Assembly: GCA_902529805.1 (NCBI GenBank) | Contig: CABZXU010000014.1 | Coordinates: 1 to 46,275 of the forward strand | DNA: 46,275 bases | Direction: 5' to 3' | DNA from: an uncultured Marinoscillum sp. | GTDB taxonomy: Bacteria > Bacteroidota > Bacteroidia > Cytophagales > MED-G16 | Shown: piece after piece, positions 36,242 through 44,300 of the stretch | Layout of the letters: each line of letters starts with the position of its first letter | How positions within the stretch are numbered: the first letter of the stretch is position 1 | Program-made: the position numbers and the translations under genes | Notes under the pieces: generated by a model | Told to the model about the DNA's origin: nothing | Database searches by the model: none | Seen by the model: the letters and a program-made list of their open reading frames with translations, nothing else

Positions 36242-37444
36242 TTATTTTTTTTCTTTAAAAAATATTATTAAAAATAGTAAAACAGCACCTGAAATGTAAG
36301 CAGGGATCATCCATATTTCCGCCCAATTTTTTATACCCTCTATAGTATAACTATCAGTAATTATTCCGGAAAACCATGAGCCTATAGTCATTCCAATTCC
36401 ATAAGTTGCAACAGTAAATAATCCTTGAGCTGCATTTTTAATTTTTTCTCCAGCTTTATTTTCTGTATACATATATCCAGTAACAAAGAAAAAATCATAA
36501 CATATTCCATGAAGAACAATTCCTGCCATTAGCATCCAATAGTAATCATCACTCATATCACCATTTGCAAAGAAAACAAACCTTAAGCCCCATGCTGCTA
36601 TTCCTATAATAAGAATATTTTTTACTCCTAATCTATAATAAAGTAATGGTATAGATAAAATGAATATAGCTTCTGATACTTGTCCAAGAATCATTTTTCC
36701 AGCGGCTCCTTCCATTCCTATATCATTAAGAAAAACATTTGCAAATGAATAATAGAATGACAAAGGAATACATATTAAAACAGCTGATATAAAGAAAATT
36801 AAATATGACTTATCCTTTAGAAGGACAAGTGCCTCTAGACCAAAACTTGAACTATCTGATTTTCCTTTAGGAGGTACATCTGGTAGAGTAAAAGAAAACA
36901 TTCCAAGTAATATAGAAGCTCCAGATGCTATATAAAATGTATAAGGTAGAGTACTATTACTAGCTTCTAATCCCAATCCAAATTTTTGCCCCAACATCAT
37001 ATTTGAACCAATCACTAAACCTGCAATAATCCATCCAAAAGTCCCAAAAAATCTTATTATAGGAAAAACTTTTCCCGTATCACTGACATTAGCAAAAACA
37101 ATATTATTTGAAAGTGCAACTGTGGGCATATACATTAATGAATAAAATAGTACAGTTAACAAAAAAAGAAATGATGAAGAAACTTGAGTTGCATACAATA
37201 AAAGCAATCCTCCAATTAAATGTAACGCTCCCATTGCTTTTTGTGCAGAAAAGTATCTATCTGCAATAGCTCCAACAAAAAAAGGAGAAATTATAGCTGC
37301 AAAAGCAAAGGCACTATAGGTATTTCCAATTTCAGCACCTGACGAGTTCAATATTTTAGACATATATGTTGCAGCAGTAACATACCAAGCCCCCCAAATA
37401 AAATATTGGAGAAACATCATTATAGATAGTTTAATATTGTTCAC
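36242..37444 (-). CDS. MFS permease, nucleoside/H+ symporter type
   Basis: The 400-residue protein has about twelve membrane helices and the N terminus 'FLQYFIWGAWYVTAATYM' typical of nucleoside:proton symporter-like MFS proteins in Bacteroidota and Planctomycetota. In these phyla they often sit beside Gfo/Idh oxidoreductases, as here, where the true cargo may be a sugar rather than a nucleoside. The start is GTG at 37444. Confidence 0.82.
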   Translation of the reverse strand: MNNIKLSIMMFLQYFIWGAWYVTAATYMSKILNSSGAEIGNTYSAFAFAAIISPFFVGAIADRYFSAQKAMGALHLIGGLLLLYATQVSSSFLFLLTVLFYSLMYMPTVALSNNIVFANVSDTGKVFPIIRFFGTFGWIIAGLVIGSNMMLGQKFGLGLEASNSTLPYTFYIASGASILLGMFSFTLPDVPPKGKSDSSSFGLEALVLLKDKSYLIFFISAVLICIPLSFYYSFANVFLNDIGMEGAAGKMILGQVSEAIFILSIPLLYYRLGVKNILIIGIAAWGLRFVFFANGDMSDDYYWMLMAGIVLHGICYDFFFVTGYMYTENKAGEKIKNAAQGLFTVATYGIGMTIGSWFSGIITDSYTIEGIKNWAEIWMIPAYISGAVLLFLIIFFKEKK

Positions 37445-37552
37445 TATAAAGGATTTATTTACTAATAATGTTAAGTTAAAAAAAAAATATTTAAATTATG
37501 ATAGAATAAAAAAAATTAGATTTCTTATTAATAATTTCAATTAATATAAATT

Positions 37553-38992
37553 ATGAAAAAAATAAAAAAATTAAATCCAAGAAGAGATTTTATCAAAAAA
37601 AGTGCCTTATCGGCTGGAAGTTTTTTTATTGTTCCCAGATTTGTCTTAGGTGGAAAAGAATATTTACCTCCAAGTGATAGATTAAATATTGCTGGGATTG
37701 GGGTAGGAGGTAAAGGAACCTCTGATCTATGGTATGCTTCAGATGAAGGAAAGGAAAATGTTGTAGCATTATGTGATGTTGATATGGGTAAAATAAGTCA
37801 AAAGTCTAGAGAAAGATTTCCCAAAGCAAAATTTTATCAAGATTTTAGAGAGATGTTTGATAAAGAAAAAAATATAGATGCCGTTACAATTTCTTCACCA
37901 GATCACGTACATGCAATTCAGGCTCTCGCTGCAATGGATTTAGGTATTCATGTCTATGTACAAAAACCCTTAACTCATAATATAAGAGAAGCAAGAATGT
38001 TAACTGAAAAAGCTAGAGAAAATAAAATTGTTTCTCAAATGGGTAATCAGGGGGCATCTAATACTGGTATGATACAAGCTCAAGAATGGTTTAATAAAGG
38101 TTTAATTGGCGAAGTAGATGAAGTTTTTGTTTGGACAAATAGACCCGTATGGCCTCAAGGAATACCTGTTCCCAAATCAAGTGGAGCAAAACCACCAGAA
38201 GGGTTGAATTGGGATTTATGGTTAGGTCCAGCTCCAAAAATAGATTATACAGACGCATATCATCCATTTAATTGGAGAGGATGGTGGGCTTACGGAACTG
38301 GAGCTTTAGGAGATATGGGCTGTCATTTGATTGATGTTCCATTTAGGGTTTTAGGTTTACACTATCCTAAAGCAGTTGAGTGTAGTGCTGGCCAAGTATT
38401 TATTAAAATGTGGACTCCAGAATATATACCTGAAGGATGTCCTCCTTCTTCTTCTGTGACTTTAGATTTCGCAGCTACTGACAAAAATAAAATTCCTCTT
38501 AAGATGAGATGGTTAGATGGAGGAATTAGACCTCCACATCCAGACTTAATTCCTGCAAACGATTCCTTAGGAACTCCTGATAGTTCAAATGGTGTTATGA
38601 TGATAGGGTCAAAAGGAATTATCACGACAGGTGTTTATGGATTTACACCAAAATTATATAGGAAAGGGGAGGAAGTAGTTGAGTTTGATACATCTAATCA
38701 AACAAACGAATATGGACATCATTCAACATGGATTGATGCGTGCAAGGCAGGATTTAACAGTTCTGAGCACAAAGCTTTAACATCATCATTTGATTATTCT
38801 GGTCCAATGACTGAAACAGTATTAATGGGGAATATTGCAATAAGAAGTTATATGGAAAAGAAATCTGGTTTGGGTAATTCTTTTCCAGGGAGAAAGAAGT
38901 TATTATGGGATGGTGATGCGATGAAAATCACTAACTATGAAGATGCAAATAAATATGTAACTAGAGATTATAGAAAAGGCTGGGAAATTTAA
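37553..38992 (+). CDS. Tat-exported Gfo/Idh/MocA oxidoreductase
   Basis: The 479-residue protein opens with a twin-arginine signal, 'NPRRDFIKKSALSAGSFFIV', so the folded enzyme is exported with its cofactor. The Rossmann region is 'NIAGIGVGGKGTSDLWYA' and 'VQKPLTHNIREARMLTEKAR', and the C-terminal domain contains 'GALGDMGCHLIDVPFRVL'. This group is abundant in marine Bacteroidota and Planctomycetota; the substrates are mostly unknown. It is divergent from the permease/oxidoreductase pair. Its stop overlaps the dnaX stop by four bases. Confidence 0.87.
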   Translation: MKKIKKLNPRRDFIKKSALSAGSFFIVPRFVLGGKEYLPPSDRLNIAGIGVGGKGTSDLWYASDEGKENVVALCDVDMGKISQKSRERFPKAKFYQDFREMFDKEKNIDAVTISSPDHVHAIQALAAMDLGIHVYVQKPLTHNIREARMLTEKARENKIVSQMGNQGASNTGMIQAQEWFNKGLIGEVDEVFVWTNRPVWPQGIPVPKSSGAKPPEGLNWDLWLGPAPKIDYTDAYHPFNWRGWWAYGTGALGDMGCHLIDVPFRVLGLHYPKAVECSAGQVFIKMWTPEYIPEGCPPSSSVTLDFAATDKNKIPLKMRWLDGGIRPPHPDLIPANDSLGTPDSSNGVMMIGSKGIITTGVYGFTPKLYRKGEEVVEFDTSNQTNEYGHHSTWIDACKAGFNSSEHKALTSSFDYSGPMTETVLMGNIAIRSYMEKKSGLGNSFPGRKKLLWDGDAMKITNYEDANKYVTRDYRKGWEI

Positions 38993-40788
38993 AATTCATA
39001 ATCTAGATTAAATTGATTTTTTAGATTTTTTATTTCTTTATTATTTTTCATTAGAAATTCAAATTTTTCTTTTCCAGTATAAAGTTTTTTTGATTTCCCT
39101 TTCTTATCAATTGATATTTTGAACTCGATTTTTTGATTTTTAAAATGTTCCTTAATTTTTAACAATAAATCATTTTTTAGATCTTCAAATATTTCATTTT
39201 CAAGATCACTTCCAAGTTTAATATTGATTTTGTTATTATCTATTAAAAACTCTTTATTTAGTACAGATAATTTTGAGTTAGATATATTTTTTAATTTTAT
39301 ATATTCTTTAATAAAACTTTTTAAACTTTTTTCATCAAATTTTTTATTTATTTCATTCTTATTTGAGTTAATTTTTGATTCTTCTTCTTTTGAAACTTCA
39401 TTTTTTGATTCTCCATTTAAGATTGAATTTAAATCTGGTGTATTCTTAATAATAGTTTTTTTTTGATGGGATTTATTAACTAAAGTCTCATTTTTTTTAA
39501 TAGAATCTGCTTGTTCATTTATGATACTCTCATTAACCTTAAGACTATCTTTTTGCTCATTTTCATCACTATCGATATCTTTTTTAGTGCTCTCACTACT
39601 TTTAGGAGCATCTTCTTTCTCTTTTTTGATATTCTCAGCTTTTTTAGAGTCTTCTATTTTACTCTCAATATCCTCAGTTTTTTTTTCAATTTTTTTTTCT
39701 GGAATATCTTTAGATACTACTTGGGGGGTTTTTTTTAACCTACAAAGTTTTGCAATTACTATTTCAGCATGAAGTCTTTTGTTGCTAGATAAGTTATAAT
39801 TTATATCAAATGAATTGAGAATATCTAAGGCATTGAAAGTAATTTCATTAGAAATTTTTTGGGATTGAGTACTGTACTTTGAGTGAATTCCATCAGAAAC
39901 TTCAATTAATTTCGATACACTTTCATCTTTACATAATAGCAAATTTCTAAAATGTTCAGCTAAACCAGTAATAAAATGTTTGCTTTCAAAACCTAACTTC
40001 AAAATTTCATCTAAGATTAAAAAACAGGATGAAGAATCATTTTTTAAAATAAAATCAGTAATCTTAAAAAAATAATCATAATCTAAAATGTTAAGATTCT
40101 TTATTACATCATCATATGTTATTTTTTTTTCAGTGGCATAAGATATCATCAGATCTAAAATAGATAATGCATCTCTTAAAGCTCCATCAGATTTTTGTGC
40201 AATTATGTGCAAAGCATCGTCTTCTGTTGATATTTCCTCTAGTTCAGAAATTTTTTTAAGTCTATTTTTAATATCATCAATTTCAATTCTATTAAAGTCA
40301 TGAATTTGACATCTAGACAGAATTGTTGGAATAACTTTATTTTTTTCCGTTGTTGCAAGAATAAAAATAGCATAAGAAGGAGGTTCTTCAAGAGTTTTTA
40401 AAAAAGCATTGAACGCAGCGTTTGAAAGCATATGTACTTCATCAATAATATAAACTTTAAATTTTCCTGATTGAGGTGCATAACGAACTTGTTCAATTAA
40501 ATTTCTAATATCATCAACTGAGTTATTTGATGCTGCATCTAGTTCATAGATATTTAAGTCATTATTGTTTTTTAAAGGGTCATTCCATTCAAGATTATTT
40601 ACCATCTTGGCAACAATTCTTGCACAGGTTGTTTTTCCCACCCCTCTTGGACCACAAAAAAGTAATGATTGAGCGACTTTTTTGTTTTGAATGGCATTTT
40701 TTAGAGTAGTAGTTACGTGGTCCTGACCAATAACATCATCAAAGTTAGTTGGTCTATATTTTCTTGCAGAAACAACATAGTTATCCAT
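38989..40788 (-). CDS. dnaX: DNA polymerase III gamma/tau subunit
   Basis: The 599-residue clamp-loader subunit has Walker A GPRGVGKT at 46-53, 'IIDEVHML' (114-121, Walker B) and the sensor 'LATTEKNKVIPTILSRCQ'. Between Walker A and 'YELDAASNNSVDDIRNLIEQ' the four-cysteine zinc module present in E. coli is absent, as in other Bacteroidota. From about 365 to 490 runs a long Lys/Glu/Ser-rich linker, then a conserved C-terminal piece of about 90 residues. Such a linker can loosen sequence matching, but the full tau form is encoded. Confidence 0.95.
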   Translation of the reverse strand: MDNYVVSARKYRPTNFDDVIGQDHVTTTLKNAIQNKKVAQSLLFCGPRGVGKTTCARIVAKMVNNLEWNDPLKNNNDLNIYELDAASNNSVDDIRNLIEQVRYAPQSGKFKVYIIDEVHMLSNAAFNAFLKTLEEPPSYAIFILATTEKNKVIPTILSRCQIHDFNRIEIDDIKNRLKKISELEEISTEDDALHIIAQKSDGALRDALSILDLMISYATEKKITYDDVIKNLNILDYDYFFKITDFILKNDSSSCFLILDEILKLGFESKHFITGLAEHFRNLLLCKDESVSKLIEVSDGIHSKYSTQSQKISNEITFNALDILNSFDINYNLSSNKRLHAEIVIAKLCRLKKTPQVVSKDIPEKKIEKKTEDIESKIEDSKKAENIKKEKEDAPKSSESTKKDIDSDENEQKDSLKVNESIINEQADSIKKNETLVNKSHQKKTIIKNTPDLNSILNGESKNEVSKEEESKINSNKNEINKKFDEKSLKSFIKEYIKLKNISNSKLSVLNKEFLIDNNKINIKLGSDLENEIFEDLKNDLLLKIKEHFKNQKIEFKISIDKKGKSKKLYTGKEKFEFLMKNNKEIKNLKNQFNLDYEF

Positions 40789-40789
40789 A

Positions 40790-40818
40790 CTTGTAAATTA
40801 AATAATATTTTATCTTTG
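40790..40818 (+). promoter_or_regulatory. Promoter of ssrA
   Basis: TTG at 40791-40793 and TATCTTTG at 40811-40818 (exact TAnnTTTG) are 17 bases apart. Transcription would begin near 40825, about 20 bases before the mature 5' end, which RNase P would then cut. It lies directly upstream of the divergent dnaX start. Confidence 0.5.
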
Positions 40819-40844
40819 AGCTAAATTTTGTTCTTTGTTTTTTT

Positions 40845-41213
40845 GGGGTCGTCTGGAATTGACAGTATGACAAATTTTATTTTTGCATGTCGGGTGATGT
40901 AGTAAACATCCGAAATCAAATACTATTTTTTTTAAACGGCGAACGTACACACGAATACGCTATGGCAGTTTAAGTTCTAAGAACTTGAATAGTCACATCA
41001 TTATTAGTTTACGATCTTTGACTAATTTTTATGATGTCATAAAAAGATCTACTATTTAGATGATTCTACGAATCTATTTTAGGAAATCTAGTAGATAAGG
41101 TTAGATGTTGGTTGATATTTTCCTGCTCTAATTCGAAAATTAAAAATTATCTAAGCATGTAGACGGAATATTATTTCCATAGCTGGACGCGGGTTCGAAT
41201 CCCGCCGACTCCA
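40845..41213 (+). ncRNA. ssrA: tmRNA (ssrA)
   Basis: tmRNA rescues ribosomes stalled on broken messages, acting first as an alanyl-tRNA and then as a message. The 5' GGGGTCG (40845-40851) pairs with CGACTCC (41206-41212) to form the acceptor stem. A T arm with stem GCGGG/CCCGC and loop TTCGAAT is at 41189-41205, and the conserved TAAGCATGTAGA helix segment is at about 41152-41163. A tag frame GGC...GTT TAA lies at 40938-40973 and encodes GERTHEYAMAV. The 3' CCA is not encoded (the DNA reads CTA), so it must be added. Confidence 0.93.
40938..40973 (+). other. tmRNA proteolysis-tag reading frame
   Basis: The frame GGC GAA CGT ACA CAC GAA TAC GCT ATG GCA GTT TAA encodes the 11-residue tag GERTHEYAMAV. 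Glycine as resume residue and 'GE' at the start agree with Bacteroidota tags (such as GENNYALAA-type tags). The end AMAV departs from the common ALAA recognised by ClpXP. Confidence 0.8.
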
Positions 41214-41223
41214 CTATTTCAAT

Positions 41224-41240
41224 TTTACTTATAAAGTAAA
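41224..41240. terminator. Short inverted repeat after ssrA
   Basis: TTTACTT (41224-41230) and AAGTAAA (41234-41240) pair around a 3-base loop directly downstream of the tmRNA. There is no T run after it, so it would be a weak terminator; it may instead protect the 3' end. Confidence 0.3.
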
Positions 41241-41339
41241 TCTCGAATTGTTACATTCATAATTGTTTTTATTAATTTCTTTAAGTTAAAAGTATATTCT
41301 TAAATTAGTATTCATATTATTCAACCCAAATAAATTATT

Positions 41340-44300
41340 ATGAGACGTTTTATTTTATTAGTGTATTTACTTACACTGCATTTTTTTGTTTATACCCAAG
41401 TTCCTTATGGTTTTAATTATCAAACTATTGTAAGGAATACTGATGGTAGTATTAGATCTAACACTGGTATGTTATTTGTTTTTAAAATAATAGATCAACG
41501 TGACAATGTGAAATATACTGAATCACATTCGGTCGTTACCAATGAATATGGTCTTGCATCAATTATAATAGGTAGGGGAGCTACAACAGATGATTTTTCT
41601 GCAATTGAGTGGGGAAATGCAGCTTATTTCCTTTCTGTAAATATAGATGGTGAAGAGATGGGCTCATCGCAATTGCTGAGTGTTCCTTATGCTCTTTATG
41701 CATATAAATCTTCTAATGGAGTTCCTGGCCCTCAAGGTATTCAAGGCCCTGTTGGCCCTGCTGGAGCAAATGGTCCTGCTGGTCCTACTGGAGCTGCTGG
41801 TGCTCAAGGTCCTGCTGGTCCTGCTGGTTCTCAAGGTCCCGCTGGTGCTCAAGGTCCCGCTGGAGCTGCTGGTGCTCAAGGTCCTGCTGGCCCTACTGGA
41901 GCTCAAGGTCCCGCTGGAACTGCTGGAGCTCAAGGTCCCGCTGGAGCTCATGGTCCTGCTGGAGCTCAAGGTCCTGCTGGTCCTGCTGGAGGTCCTCAAG
42001 GTCCTCAAGGTCCTGCTGGTGCTCAAGGTCCCGCTGGTGCTCAAGGTCCACAAGGTCCTGCTGGTGGAGGAGCTATCAACGATCTCTCTGATGCAGTAGT
42101 TCAGGAAATTGGTGGAAACCGATCGTCTATATACTTAGGACATGACCCTTCATCTAATTCTGGTTATTTAAATGCAGAAAAAAATGTTGTTGTAGGAGTT
42201 AATGCACTTGATGCTATAACTACGGCAGATAGAAGTGTTGCTATTGGATATGATGCACTTGGTAAAATCGAAGATTCTGGTAATAATACCGCTATAGGAT
42301 ATAATGTAATGAAAGATGCTGTTACAAACTCTCATAATAATACAGCAGTTGGTTATGAATCTATGGTTGCTACTGGCAACGGTGCAACGAATAACTCATC
42401 ACTAGGATTTCAAACCCTATATAAGATCACTACAGGAGATAAAAATGTTGCCATTGGTAGTGCTGCAGGTTATGAAATAACAACTGGGAGTGAGAATGTG
42501 GTTATTGGAAATCTTGCAGACATAAGCAATAACAACAGTGATCGAGAAATCGTAATAGGTCATCAGGCAACTGGAAAGGGACCCGGAATAGCAGTTATTG
42601 GAGATGCTCAGCTTACAGCACTCTATGCTGCAGAAGATGGTCAAGCTATAGTTTACACTGGAGGATTAGTTCTAGAAGGTGCAACTGCTAATGCTTATGA
42701 GACAACTCTCGGTGTTGTTGACCCTACAGCTGATGCGACATTAAACTTACCTGCTATGGCTGCTGGAACATACTTCTTTCCTGTTTTAGCATCTGCTAGC
42801 ACTACGTCAATAACATCCACACCAGAAGAATTAAATATGGTAGATGGAGGAACTTCAGCAACTTCAACTACTGTTGTAGATGCTGATAGGTTAATACTTA
42901 ATGATGATGGTACTATGAAACAAGTTGCTGCCTCAGATATTAAAACATACATTGGAGGAGGAGGAGCCATTGATGATTTAAGCGATGCAAAAAAAGGAGG
43001 ATCGAATTTCACAGGATCATTATTAATAGGTCACGAGACTACAGGATCATTAAATCAAGCTCAGTATAACACGGCAGTTGGTATTACTGCTTTAGATGCT
43101 CTTACTAATGGAGATTGGAATACTGCTATTGGGTATTGGGCTTTATCGGCAAATACTTCGGGAGAGAATAACACTGCTATTGGAAGAGCGCTGGAATTTA
43201 ACACCACGGGAGATGATAACACAGCAGTTGGACACATGGCTCTATTCTCAAACACCCAGGGAAAGCGAAACGCAGCAGTTGGAAAAAATGCATTATATGC
43301 AAACACCACGGCCGATAATAACACAGCAATTGGATGGGAAGCTCTAAAAGCAAATACCACAGGAGCAAATAACACAGCAATTGGATTACAAGCTCTATAT
43401 TTTAACGCGTCGGGAAATAATAACACAGCAACTGGATACGGGGCTCTAAATAAAAACAACACAGGAAGCATGAACTCAGCATATGGACTACATTCTTTAC
43501 AATGGAACACCACAGGCGACTATAACGTAGCAGTTGGGTATCAAGCTCTAAGGGACAACACCACAGCCGACAATAACGTAGCAGTTGGGACCCAAGCTCT
43601 AAAACTAAACACCACGGGAACGCGAAACACTGCTATTGGTTATCGCGCTTATGATAATGCAGATGAAGAACATGATAACCTAGCCATTGGTTATGATGCC
43701 CTTGGAGGAGCAGTTGTAGATGGATCAACGCAAAATATTGCTATTGGAAATTATTCCCTAGACGCAAATACTTCAGGGGCCCACAATACAGCTGTTGGTT
43801 ACAACGCTTTAACATCAAACTCCACCGGAGGGGCTAATATAGCAATAGGAGGCGGTTCTTTAGATGCAAACACTACTGGAGGTTCTAATACAGCTGTAGG
43901 CTGGGGTGCATTAACCGCAAACACAACAAATGGCTACAGTACTGGAGTTGGTAGACAAGCTTTGGGTGCATCCACAGGGGCATCCAATACTGCCATGGGT
44001 TATAGAGCAGGGAATACAATTGTAGCTGGAACAAACAATGTAGTTATTGGAATGAATGCAGATGTTGATGCTGCTGGTGCTGCAAATCGAATAGTAATTG
44101 GTCAGGGAGCTTCTGGAACTGCCGACAATACCGCTGTCATTGGAAATGCAGATATCACAGGGTGGCTACCCCCAGATGACAATGGGGTAGATCTAGGGAC
44201 TAGTTCCTTAGAATTTAAAGATGTGTATGTAGATGGAGTTACTTATACGGATGCTCTTGGTTTTGGAACTGTAGCCATGACTCTTCCTACAGCTGATGGT

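Noticed and set aside
39224-39772. Plus-strand hydrophobic frames inside dnaX
   Set aside because: They are antisense to the Lys/Glu-rich linker of dnaX and have Phe/Leu/Ser-rich shadow composition.
41680-42099. Long open frames on both strands over the collagen tract (Leu/Val-rich on plus, Ser/Thr-rich on minus)
   Set aside because: They are shadows of the Gly-X-Y codons in other frames; the real frame begins at 41340 and has the signal peptide and conserved N-terminal domain.
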